Shown here one piece after another: positions 34,788 through 43,075 of a stretch of DNA of 64,000 nt; position 1 is the stretch's first letter; each line of letters begins with the position of its first letter. The position numbers were made by a program, and so were the translations under genes. The notes under the pieces are model-generated. The model did not search any database. It was not told the DNA's origin and worked only from the letters and a program-made list of their open reading frames with translations. The DNA is taken from NCBI GenBank assembly GCA_965199905.1, contig OZ241366.1, positions 3,100,001 to 3,164,000 on the forward strand, read 5' to 3'. The stretch is from Ilyomonas sp965199905. Its GTDB lineage: Bacteria > Bacteroidota > Bacteroidia > Chitinophagales > Chitinophagaceae.

Positions 34788-35261
34788 ATGCGATGGAGAA
34801 AATTCAATGGCGAAACCATTACGCTTCCCATTAAAGATGCGGTGGAAGACACGATTAAAAGTGAATCGGCAAAAGGTATTAAACTAAAGGTGTGCATTGG
34901 CACCGACAGCCAGGTGAAAGGTGAAGAAACAGAGTTTGCTACCGTGATCGTTTTTCTGCGTGAACATGCCGGCGGTTTTATGTACATTCATAATGACAAA
35001 ACGCGCCAGCAGTATCACATCAAAGAGCGTATGCTGGTGGAAGTAGCTAAAAGCATTGAGGTTGCTTATGAATTGTGTGACCTGTTTATTGAGTATGGTG
35101 TAGAAATGGAAGTGCACGCCGACATCAATACCAACCCGCAATTCAAAAGCAATGATGCCTTAAAAGAAGCGATGGGTTATATACTCGGGATGGGTTTTGC
35201 CTTCAAAGCCAAGCCGGAAGCTTTTGCCAGCAGTTGCTGCGCCGATAAGATTGTAAACTGA
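34788..35261 (+). CDS. YkuK-like (DUF458) RNase H-fold protein
   Basis: The 157-aa protein has KVCIGTDSQVKG, EVHADINTNPQFKSND and a C-terminal AFASSCCADKI, matching the YkuK/DUF458 family with an RNase H-like fold; acidic residues in GTDS, HADIN and AD would bind metal. Its substrate is unknown. ATG 34788 fits the family start; the longer frame begins with a TTG. Confidence 0.8.
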   Translation: MRWRKFNGETITLPIKDAVEDTIKSESAKGIKLKVCIGTDSQVKGEETEFATVIVFLREHAGGFMYIHNDKTRQQYHIKERMLVEVAKSIEVAYELCDLFIEYGVEMEVHADINTNPQFKSNDALKEAMGYILGMGFAFKAKPEAFASSCCADKIVN

Positions 35262-35440
35262 TACAATCTTTTTTGTTTTTTATCTTGCCTGTATTGATCT
35301 TCATCAGTGCATAGTAACTTTTACTCTCTTCGCGTTTGCTCTGTAGCTTTTTCTTAAAAATAATAACCATTGCAAACACCACCAAAAGTTATTATTTACT
35401 TGTAATGACGTTTGCAATGGCCATTCGTATGTCCTTTTAA
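35262..35440. other. Gene-free spacer with an 11-bp inverted repeat
   Basis: CCATTGCAAAC (35367-35377) and GTTTGCAATGG (35410-35420) form a perfect inverted repeat around 32 nt. It adjoins repeat copy C and may be part of a larger degenerate element. No coding potential is seen. Confidence 0.4.
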
Positions 35441-35570
35441 AATGAAATACAAAATACATTTTTTGGTAACCATCGTTCGTCACTTTTGTGATCGACAGTT
35501 GTGATTCTTGCGTGTCGAAGCAGCAGGAATCCTCACATCAAGGTTCAGGGCAATGAGTGGGCTTTTACAA
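35441..35570 (-). repeat. Dispersed intergenic repeat, copy C
   Basis: On the minus strand it reads AAAAGCCCACTCATTGCCCTG, then TTGATGTGAG, the core GATTCCTGC-TGCTTCGACAC-GCAAGAATC, then GTCGATCACAAAAGTGACG, ACGATGGTTACCAAAAA and TGTATTTTGTATTTCAT. The core is at 35503-35531 and is oriented like copy A. Confidence 0.8.
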
Positions 35571-35631
35571 AGCGAGTATTAATCATCTATTTTTTTATAA
35601 ACCACGCCCAAATAACCTTTGTTTTATTTCA

Positions 35632-36228
35632 TTACACCACTTTATAAACCTGCCCTGTTTGATGACCCGCAACACTTTTTACATAAGCACTCGCTACTCT
35701 TTGCATAGACACCGGTATCGTACCCGGAAAGAAAGGAAAATATCCTTCTGAATCTTCCACAACAGCAGGCGCTACACTATTGATGCGAACACCATTTTTA
35801 AGTGTGATGGCAGCGCCTCTGATAAAGCCATCCACCGCAGCATTTACACAACTCAATGACGCACCATAAAAAATAGGATCTTCTGCTAAACTACCTGATG
35901 TAAGCGTGAAAGAACCTGACGGCGAAATATAATGCTGACCCATCAATACAAGGTTCACTTGTCCCATCAGTTTGCTGTCAATGCTTTTGCGGAAGTCAGT
36001 ATCCGTCATAGTTTCCAGCGGACCAAAATGACCATCACCGGCAACACATATAAGAGCATCGAATGCGCCAACGCTTTCATACATTTTTTTGATAGACTCA
36101 GTGTCAGCCATGTTTACTTGTATGTCGCCGCTTTTTGAGCCGGCCTTTACAATTTCATTGTCCTTTTCTATTGCTTTTACAACATGCTTTCCAATGGTGC
36201 CGGTAGCACCTACAACAATTATTTTCAT
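35632..36228 (-). CDS. Short-chain dehydrogenase-like protein without the YxxxK motif
   Basis: The 198-aa protein has an NAD(P)-binding start (IIVVGATGTIGKHVV), ICVAGDGHFGPL (cofactor NAG-equivalent) and a Ser-containing strand (FTLTSGSLAED). The catalytic YxxxK is absent: the corresponding stretch reads FYGASLSCVNAAV. It belongs to the short atypical SDR group and may act as an NAD(P) sensor or reductase with altered chemistry. The start is ATG 36228; the longer frame starts with TTG. It is transcribed divergently from the HxlR regulator. Confidence 0.85.
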   Translation of the reverse strand: MKIIVVGATGTIGKHVVKAIEKDNEIVKAGSKSGDIQVNMADTESIKKMYESVGAFDALICVAGDGHFGPLETMTDTDFRKSIDSKLMGQVNLVLMGQHYISPSGSFTLTSGSLAEDPIFYGASLSCVNAAVDGFIRGAAITLKNGVRINSVAPAVVEDSEGYFPFFPGTIPVSMQRVASAYVKSVAGHQTGQVYKVV

Positions 36229-36330
36229 TTGATAATTTAACTGCAAGATTACACTGATACTTTACTTTTGGCAAGTAGTTACCTTTTTGTCAAGTAGAGT
36301 CGTTTTTGTCTAAATTTTATTCAGTAAGAC

Positions 36331-36702
36331 ATGCCGATAGAAAAAAGTATAAAAAAAGTTCATCATGCAGACGATTGTCCCATCACCGCAACTATAGATG
36401 TGATTGGAGGCAAGTGGAAACCACCCATTATCTGGCTGTTGCTAAAAGAAGGAACGCTGCGCTTTGGAGAGCTGAAAGCCATTATGCCGGGCATTGCTTT
36501 AAAGGTATTGTCACGCACACTAAAAGAGCTGGAAGCAGCAGGAATTGTTTCGCGGAAGGTTTATCCTGAAGTGCCGCCAAAAGTAGAATATTCGGTAACG
36601 AAAAAGGGCGAATCGCTGCGGGAAATTATGTTTCTTCTTTCAGAATGGAGCCGGGAGCATATTCTGCTCGTTCAGGAAACGGCAACCTATGAAACTTTGT
36701 AA
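36331..36702 (+). CDS. HxlR-family transcriptional regulator
   Basis: The 123-aa winged-helix protein has the family signature DDCPITATIDVIGGKWKPPI, then LRFGELKAIMPGIALKVLSRTLKELE as recognition helix region and the wing KVEYSVTKKGESL. The Cys in DCP is the usual redox/thiol-sensing residue. Divergent transcription from the SDR gene (102 bp apart) suggests the SDR gene is its target. The GH92 gene starts 52 bp downstream. Confidence 0.92.
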   Translation: MPIEKSIKKVHHADDCPITATIDVIGGKWKPPIIWLLLKEGTLRFGELKAIMPGIALKVLSRTLKELEAAGIVSRKVYPEVPPKVEYSVTKKGESLREIMFLLSEWSREHILLVQETATYETL

Positions 36703-36754
36703 ATAGCCCATAAGTTTGCGGCAATTGCCAAACATAGAAAGACACAAAAATTAT

Positions 36755-39055
36755 ATGGTTAAAAAGATACCTCTTTTGTTTTTATCTGCTTATACAGTGC
36801 TGAATTGCTGTGCGCAGACTTCTGTAGAAAACCTTGTTCAATATGTAAAACCCATTATCGGCACACAGCGCATGGGGCATACATATCCCGGCGCTACCGT
36901 TCCTTTCGGCGCGGTGCAATTGAGTCCGGATACAGATACCATTCCGTATGAAATGAACGGCAAATACAATCCTGATGTTTACAAATATTGCGCAGGCTAT
37001 CAGTATGATGATAAAACAATTGTCGGCTTTAGTCACACACATTTCAGCGGCACAGGTCATAGCGATCTGGGTGATTTTTTGATCATGCCGACAATAGGCG
37101 CATTAAAATTAAATCCAGGCACGGCAAGCGATCCGGCAAGCGGTTTTCGTTCTACATTTTCACATCAGAATGAAGTGGCAGAAGCCGATTATTATAAAGT
37201 AAAATTAGACAGCTATAATATTCTTGCCGAGCTGACGTCGACCACACGCGTTGGCTTTCATCAATACACATTTCCAAAGAGCGATAGTGCGCATATCATC
37301 CTCGATTTGATGTATAATATTTATGGTTACGACGATAAAAATGTATGGACGTACCTGCGTATTGTAAATGATACTTTGATTACCGGCTACCGCGAAACCT
37401 CAGGCTGGGGCAGAACACGCCGGCTCTATTTTGCCGCCACATTCTCCAAGCCATTTTATGCGTATGGAAACCAGAATTTCTCGAAGAAACAAGTTTATCG
37501 CGGCTTCTGGGGTAAGTGGAACCAAAGCAAAGATTTTCCTGAATTTGCAGCCCGCCAGTTTCGCGCTTATTTTGATTTTAAAACAGGCGAAGGAGAAAAG
37601 ATTAAACTCAAGTTTGCTTTATCACCGGTAAGCATGGAGAATGCATTGATGAACCTTCGTACCGAAACACCGAACTGGAACTTTGAAGCTGTAAAACAAC
37701 AGGGGCAAGCGTTGTGGCAACAAGAGCTGGGCAAAACCACCATACAAACAAAAGATACAGCCGAGAAGCAAAACTTTTATACGTCTCTTTATCATGCTTT
37801 CATTGGCACCACTGTTTATATGGATACTGACAGTTCTTACATGGGTTTAGATAAGAACGTTCATACGGCAAAAGGCTTTACCAATTACACTACGTTTTCG
37901 TTGTGGGATACCTATCGCGGCTTATATCCGTTGTTTAACATCATACAACCAAAACGCAACAGCGATATGGTGCAAAGTATGCTGGCAGATTATGATCAAA
38001 GCCCCGAACATATGCTGCCCGTTTGGTTAAATTCTGCCAATGAAAACTGGTGTATGACGGGTTATCATTCTGTACCTGTTGTATGCGATGCCATTGTAAA
38101 AAACAATGCGCCTTTCAATCAGAATAAAGCTTTGGATGCCTGCATAACCACCAGCAATCACCGTACGTATGAAGGCATCGGTTACTACCTTGACAGTGGC
38201 TATGTTCCGGAAGACAAAAGCGGTTCTTCCGTATCGAAAACTCTGGAGTATGCATTTGATGATTGGAGCATTGCGCAGGCAGCGAAAAAGCTGAACCGTA
38301 ATGATGTGTATGATGAATACATGAAGCGGGCGGGCAACTATAAAAATGTGTGGGATGCTTCCTCTGGTTTTATGCGACCAAAACTAAGCGACGGTACGTT
38401 TCGCAAAAGCTTCGATCCATTGCGCACCATTGATGAAGGTTTTATAGAAGGCAACGCCTGGAATTATAGCTTATATGTACCGCAGGCGCCAGATTCATTA
38501 GTGGCGATGATGGGTGGTAAAAAGAAGTTTGTAAAGCATCTCGACTCGTTGTTTACAATGGAGTTGCCGGATAAATATTTTGCTGAAACGGAAGACATAA
38601 CGCGTGATGGAATCATTGGTAATTATGTGCATGGCAACGAGCCTTCACATCACGTGGCTTATCTCTACAATTTTACAGACGAGCCATGGAAAACTGCACA
38701 ACGCATTCGCCAGATTTTACCAATGCAATACAAGAATACACCTGATGGCTTGGGCGGCAATGATGATGCCGGACAAATGAGCGCCTGGTATGTTTTCAGT
38801 ACGCTTGGCTTCTATCCTATTGCGCCTTCATCCAATCAATATTGGCTGGGAAGCCCCGCTGTGGATGGTGCTGTACTGACACTTGAAAATGGGAATACAT
38901 TCACGATGAAAGCCGTTAACCAAAGTGATAAAAATGTGTATGTACAGAAAGTGTTGTTGAATGGAAAACCGCTGAACAGAAGATACATCACGCATGAGGA
39001 AATTATGAATGGCGGTGAGCTGGTTTTTTATATGAGCAGCAATCATGGTAAATAA
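36755..39055 (+). CDS. GH92-family alpha-mannosidase, exported
   Basis: The 766-aa protein has a signal peptide (start MVKKIPLLFL, ending NCCAQ). The N-terminal beta-sandwich has YVKPIIGTQRMGHTYPGATVP and VGFSHTHFSGTGHSDLGDF; the catalytic (alpha/alpha)6 domain has HMLPVWLNSANENWCMTGYH, GNEPSHHVAYLYNF and GGNDDAGQMSAWYVFSTLGFYP. These are GH92 signature blocks; members are Ca2+-dependent exo-alpha-mannosidases acting on N-glycan or yeast mannans. CC before the AQ might permit lipidation. ATG 36755 replaces an upstream TTG. Confidence 0.95.
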   Translation: MVKKIPLLFLSAYTVLNCCAQTSVENLVQYVKPIIGTQRMGHTYPGATVPFGAVQLSPDTDTIPYEMNGKYNPDVYKYCAGYQYDDKTIVGFSHTHFSGTGHSDLGDFLIMPTIGALKLNPGTASDPASGFRSTFSHQNEVAEADYYKVKLDSYNILAELTSTTRVGFHQYTFPKSDSAHIILDLMYNIYGYDDKNVWTYLRIVNDTLITGYRETSGWGRTRRLYFAATFSKPFYAYGNQNFSKKQVYRGFWGKWNQSKDFPEFAARQFRAYFDFKTGEGEKIKLKFALSPVSMENALMNLRTETPNWNFEAVKQQGQALWQQELGKTTIQTKDTAEKQNFYTSLYHAFIGTTVYMDTDSSYMGLDKNVHTAKGFTNYTTFSLWDTYRGLYPLFNIIQPKRNSDMVQSMLADYDQSPEHMLPVWLNSANENWCMTGYHSVPVVCDAIVKNNAPFNQNKALDACITTSNHRTYEGIGYYLDSGYVPEDKSGSSVSKTLEYAFDDWSIAQAAKKLNRNDVYDEYMKRAGNYKNVWDASSGFMRPKLSDGTFRKSFDPLRTIDEGFIEGNAWNYSLYVPQAPDSLVAMMGGKKKFVKHLDSLFTMELPDKYFAETEDITRDGIIGNYVHGNEPSHHVAYLYNFTDEPWKTAQRIRQILPMQYKNTPDGLGGNDDAGQMSAWYVFSTLGFYPIAPSSNQYWLGSPAVDGAVLTLENGNTFTMKAVNQSDKNVYVQKVLLNGKPLNRRYITHEEIMNGGELVFYMSSNHGK

Positions 39056-39116
39056 GATCGATAACGATTATCTGTGATCGATTTTCGAACTGTGTTTATA
39101 AATAAGAGAAAGAAAA

Positions 39117-39124
39117 TATCTTTG
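39117..39124 (+). promoter_or_regulatory. Candidate leaderless promoter of the DUF433 gene
   Basis: TATCTTTG ends 4 nt before ATG 39129, and a TTTA lies 19 nt upstream at the -33 position. Confidence 0.5.
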
Positions 39125-39128
39125 AGAT

Positions 39129-39329
39129 ATGAAGGAATTAGCCGGGCATGTTTCAATCAATCCGGACATTCGTTTTGGTAAACCCTGCATTAAGGGAACC
39201 CGTATTGCCATTGCAGATATACTACAATGGCTGGCGTCCGGCATGTTGCAGGAAGATATTTTGGATAATTATCCTTTGCTTTCAAAAGATCATTTACTGG
39301 CGGCATTTGCTTTTACAGCGGAATCGTGA
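39129..39329 (+). CDS. DUF433 antitoxin-like protein, frameshifted at its C-terminus
   Basis: The 66-aa protein has the DUF433 core: VSINPDIRFGKPCIKGTRIAIADILQWL and DILDNYPLLSKDHLLAAFAF. DUF433 proteins are usually DNA-binding antitoxins paired with a DUF5615 (PIN-like) toxin. The normal end would be about TADREAMIK; instead one extra A near 39322 gives TAES and a stop. In the next frame the expected residues REAMIK continue to 39345. The partner toxin is missing (see 39360). Confidence 0.8.
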   Translation: MKELAGHVSINPDIRFGKPCIKGTRIAIADILQWLASGMLQEDILDNYPLLSKDHLLAAFAFTAES

Positions 39330-39359
39330 AGCCATGATAAAATAATTGCAGCTTAGCTT

Positions 39360-39392
39360 ATGAAACTGTTGTTAAAGACTTTTATAGGATGA
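39360..39392 (+). pseudogene. Possible stub of a DUF5615-type toxin gene
   Basis: An ATG 15 nt after the shifted DUF433 end starts MKLLL, as DUF5615 toxins commonly do, but the frame stops after ten residues. A 16-bp tandem duplication (TTAAATAATGAGAGAG twice) and the nested inverted repeat follow, where the rest of the toxin would be. The match is only five residues, so the call is weak. Confidence 0.3.
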
Positions 39393-39437
39393 GTTTTAAA
39401 TTAAATAATGAGAGAGTTAAATAATGAGAGAGTTAAG

Positions 39438-39654
39438 CGTCATTCCGCAATTGCCCTCAACACGCATTTAAACTATGATATTTTCACGAGGGCTTTGTGC
39501 GGAATCTGATGATTATGTAATACTGTTTTAGAAAGGTTGTAAAATAGTTTCAAAAATTCAAATGGTTAAACTTATTTAGATCAGATTCCGCACAAAGCCG
39601 CTTGCAAGATTGATTATTATATAAACTACTGTTGGCGACAATTGCGGAATGACG
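39438..39654. repeat. Nested inverted-repeat element (217 bp)
   Basis: Outer arms 39438-39461 and 39631-39654 (CGTCATTCCGCAATTG is shared) and inner arms 39491-39510 and 39580-39599 (GGCTTTGTGCGGAATCTGAT, perfect) form two concentric stems. All four arms contain a TGCGGAAT motif. No coding sequence lies inside. It resembles the small palindromic elements seen between genes in Bacteroidota, here placed immediately after the broken antitoxin locus. Confidence 0.75.
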
Positions 39655-39705
39655 AGCACAATCTCAATTCTAACACGACTGCTAACTGTTTTACTTTTTC
39701 TTCTA

Positions 39706-40545
39706 CTACATTAAAATACGCAACCCAACTAAAGCCAGACAAATGGCCAGCACACGAATGATAAGAGTTGTTTCCACGCGATGCGAAATATAAGCGCCGA
39801 GTTGCGCGCCGGGAATAACGCCGATACACAATCCTGCCAATATCTTCAGCACTTGTGCATCGTTGTAGCTTCCCTGGAAGATGTGAACCACAACACTTAC
39901 CGTTGACATAATAGCCAAAATAAAATGAGAGGTTGCGGTAGCAATGTACACAGGAAACTGCAGCCATTGCACCATTGCCGGCACATGAATAATGCCGCCG
40001 CCAATGCCTAATAAAGGCGATATAAAACCGACAAGAATACTTATGACAATACCTATGGTTTGATTGTAACTGTAAGAAAAAGTTTCACCACTGTAATCAG
40101 TTAGTTTATGACGCCGGAAACCTCTGCCTTGCTTTAATTTTTTGGGTTCAGCACTATCTGTTTCTCTATGTTTTATAAAAAGAAAAGCAGCCAGTACAAG
40201 CAGGAGAACACCAAATACAATATTGAATGCATGCCTGGGAATATAGTTTACCAGAAACACACCGGCTATAGAACCCGGAAGGGTAAAGGCAGCGAATAAA
40301 AGCCCGGCTTTATAATCAATACGTCCGGATCGTGCATAAGCAACCGAACCCGATATTGCGTTGGCAGCTACCACCGCAATTGAGATAGCCGTCACAGTAT
40401 TTGGCTGCATATTTTTATGGGTAATCAGCAACACCGGCACTAATAAAAAACCGCCGCCGGCACCTATCAGCGTACCAAATGTGCCCACCAGAAAACCAAG
40501 AAGCAACAGCACAAAAAAATTATCCATGATATTGACGATGCCCAT
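39706..40545 (-). CDS. TSUP-family permease (TauE/SafE-like)
   Basis: The 279-aa protein has about eight membrane helices in two inverted halves, each opening with a Gly-rich motif (GTFGTLIGAGGGFLLVPVLL and GFISPLLGIGGGIIHVPAMV). TSUP proteins move sulfite, sulfoacetate or related organic anions. A cytoplasmic loop of about 40 residues (ETDSAEPKKLKQGRGFRRHK) divides the halves. The substrate is unknown. Confidence 0.9.
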   Translation of the reverse strand: MGIVNIMDNFFVLLLLGFLVGTFGTLIGAGGGFLLVPVLLITHKNMQPNTVTAISIAVVAANAISGSVAYARSGRIDYKAGLLFAAFTLPGSIAGVFLVNYIPRHAFNIVFGVLLLVLAAFLFIKHRETDSAEPKKLKQGRGFRRHKLTDYSGETFSYSYNQTIGIVISILVGFISPLLGIGGGIIHVPAMVQWLQFPVYIATATSHFILAIMSTVSVVVHIFQGSYNDAQVLKILAGLCIGVIPGAQLGAYISHRVETTLIIRVLAICLALVGLRILM

Positions 40546-40772
40546 ATACGACAGCCTTTGTACTGCGAAAGTAATGACTGGATAATGCCGGTATGGCTTA
40601 AAAAATCAACAGATGACCTGATGTCAGGAAGAGTTAGCAAAACTTATGGCAGTTATGTAAATACGCATGGCAACAATAAACAGATCAACCGCAGAAAAGT
40701 TTCAAAAACGATCTTACCTGATTATCATATCTATAACATCAGCCGTTATTCTTTATCACATAACTTGCTGCA

Positions 40773-42203
40773 ATGCAAAAAAGCAAAAGGAGTTTGTTTA
40801 TTGTATGGCTGGTGATGTGTTTCTGTGCAATGCAGGCATCAGCCCAGCAAGCACAGTTGCCTTCTCTTTTTCCAGGCGAAGAAGATAATAACTACGCAAA
40901 AAATTCGGTGTTGCAGCCTGGCGAAAATCCGCAGGAAAAAATTCATAAACTCATTTTCATTAAGACAACCATCAGCACAAAGAACTGTTATGTTGGTGAG
41001 CCAATCCTTGTTACCTATCAGCTTTATACAGCCATTTCATGCCACTCAAGAGTTACGAAGCAAGTAGCATTTAGTGGTTGCAGCGTAATAGAAATGACAC
41101 CCACCAATGAACCCGACCAAGTGAAAAAAGAAGATGGCAGCATTTATCGCATACAACTGATACGCAGGGTAGAATTGATACCCTTGCAAGCCGGCGAGTT
41201 AACCATTCCGCCTGCTACAGTTAACAACGATGTAGCTTTTTCTACACTTGACAATCCTTATTTAGAAAAAACATATTCTGCCGACGTGAGCAGCGAAACC
41301 TATACAGTTCAGGTAAGTGATTTGCCCGAGCCGCAGCCTGATGATTTTACGGGCATCACAGGCAGGTTCAGCATCTCGGCAAAGGTTGATGATACAACTG
41401 TTGCGGAAGATGAAAACAACCGCCTGCATATTACCATAACAGGCGCGGGGAACATGGAAGCGGTATCGGAACCAAAAGTAAATTGGCCAAAACATACAGA
41501 GCATTTTGATGCGCAGGACAGCCAGCATATTAACCGCGCTAACTTCCCGGAAAGCGGTGATAAAACGTTCATTATTCCTTTCATCAGCAAGAGAAAGGGT
41601 AAGATGATGATTCCCGAAATTTCGTTCAGCTATTTCAATACGGACCTGAAAAAATTTGAAACCATTACGACTAAAAAGATTTCGTTGCTGATAACAAATG
41701 CCGTTAAAAAAACAGACCCGGCATCGTTGGTTTCAGATAATTTATCGAACAAAAAATACCTGTGGTTTGTACCCGCTATTGCCGTTGTAGTAATTGTAGT
41801 TTGGCTGATATCAAACAAGACTTCTAAAAACAAAACAACCAGTAATGTGCCGGTTGTAAATACGATAGCCGAACCGGAAATAATAAAAGAACCAGAGCCT
41901 GTAAGACCTGATTATGAAATGCTGTTAACGGCACTGAGCGAAGCCGAAAACAACAAGACATTTTTTACCAATGCAAAAACTCTTCTGTTTAGTGCAATTC
42001 AATTTCATGTATCACCCAAACAGAATGATGAAGCCATCTTAGTAAATCTCTTGAGTATAAAAGATGAAGCATTGGCTAACGAAGCGAAACAGGTTGTTTC
42101 CTTATGTAATCAAAACCTGTATTCGCCGGTGGAAAATGAAGGCACACGTGCGGATGTTGTAGAAAGATTGAGTGGTTTGATTCATTCGCTTGATAAGATA
42201 TAG
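40773..42203 (+). CDS. BatD-like protein
   Basis: The 476-aa protein has a signal peptide (ending QASAQ), a large beta-rich periplasmic region with FIKTTISTKNCYVGEPILVTYQLY (BatD start block) and RFSISAKVDDTTVAEDENNRLHI, one transmembrane helix (about 327-345) and a cytoplasmic tail. BatD accompanies MoxR and von Willebrand-type Bat proteins in aerotolerance operons. Here it stands alone; no BatA, B, C or E lies within several genes. Confidence 0.88.
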   Translation: MQKSKRSLFIVWLVMCFCAMQASAQQAQLPSLFPGEEDNNYAKNSVLQPGENPQEKIHKLIFIKTTISTKNCYVGEPILVTYQLYTAISCHSRVTKQVAFSGCSVIEMTPTNEPDQVKKEDGSIYRIQLIRRVELIPLQAGELTIPPATVNNDVAFSTLDNPYLEKTYSADVSSETYTVQVSDLPEPQPDDFTGITGRFSISAKVDDTTVAEDENNRLHITITGAGNMEAVSEPKVNWPKHTEHFDAQDSQHINRANFPESGDKTFIIPFISKRKGKMMIPEISFSYFNTDLKKFETITTKKISLLITNAVKKTDPASLVSDNLSNKKYLWFVPAIAVVVIVVWLISNKTSKNKTTSNVPVVNTIAEPEIIKEPEPVRPDYEMLLTALSEAENNKTFFTNAKTLLFSAIQFHVSPKQNDEAILVNLLSIKDEALANEAKQVVSLCNQNLYSPVENEGTRADVVERLSGLIHSLDKI

Positions 42204-42223
42204 TAAGACATTTATGCAAGTAA

Positions 42224-42259
42224 AAAAGGCACGAAGTCAATGATGATTTCGTGCCTTTT
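42224..42259. terminator. Bidirectional terminator
   Basis: AAAAGGCACGAA and TTCGTGCCTTTT pair perfectly around a 12-nt loop between the converging batD and response regulator genes. Confidence 0.85.
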
Positions 42260-42276
42260 AATATCGCCGTAATACT

Positions 42277-42984
42277 TTAATCCGTGTACTTATAACCCAT
42301 ACCACGTACCGAGTGAAAATGCACTGGATTGCGGCTGTCAGGCTCAAAATATTTGCGGAAGTTGAGAATGAAATTATCTATCGTTCTTGTTGTAGGATAT
42401 ACATTATAACCCCAAACTACCTGCAGTATTTTTTCGCGCGTTACCACTTCGCCCCTGTTTTCAATCAGCAGTTTTAATAGCATCGCCTCCTTCTTGCTTA
42501 ACTCAATGTGTTGGTTGTTCCAGTTGGTAGCTTCCTGTGCTTTGAAGTCTATTTTATTATTGGCAAATTCGTATAAATCGCCAATGAGTTCTTTGGTTTG
42601 CAGCTTCTTATTTTTCTGGATTAATTTATTGACTCGCAGAATCAATTCTTCCAGGTTAAAAGGCTTGGTCATGTAGTCATCAGCGCCCTTCTTTAAACCC
42701 AATACACGATCAGCGCCGGTGTTCCTGGCGCTAAGCATTAACACAGGTACATCAAGGTGCTGCACACGTATATTTTCGGTAATGGAAATGCCATCAATTT
42801 CAGGCAGCATAATGTCCATAATAACAAGGTCGAAGTACTCGTTCTGTATGGCTTTCAGCGCCTGCGATCCGGTGTATGCTGAGGTAATGCCATAGCCTTC
42901 TATTTCTAAATTCAGCTTCAGGGCTTCATGTAGGTTTTCTTCATCTTCTACCAATAAAATATTTCCTTTTGTATCTTTTAGCAT
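42277..42984 (-). CDS. OmpR/PhoB-family response regulator
   Basis: The 235-aa protein has an N-terminal receiver (D57 in LVIMDIMLPEIDG, LSARN, TKPF) and a C-terminal winged helix (about 135-232; ELSKKEAMLLKLLIENRGEVVTREKIL, VWGY, TTRTIDNFILNFRKYFE). The histidine kinase gene lies 91 bp upstream on the same strand, making a conventional two-component pair. No target is evident. Confidence 0.95.
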   Translation of the reverse strand: MLKDTKGNILLVEDEENLHEALKLNLEIEGYGITSAYTGSQALKAIQNEYFDLVIMDIMLPEIDGISITENIRVQHLDVPVLMLSARNTGADRVLGLKKGADDYMTKPFNLEELILRVNKLIQKNKKLQTKELIGDLYEFANNKIDFKAQEATNWNNQHIELSKKEAMLLKLLIENRGEVVTREKILQVVWGYNVYPTTRTIDNFILNFRKYFEPDSRNPVHFHSVRGMGYKYTD

Positions 42985-43075
42985 GTTTCAATTTTTAAGT
43001 AAAAACATTTACAGCTTACGCATCAATTTTTGCAATTCGCTATTTACCATCTGCGTTATTTGTAAGCAGGTTTTT

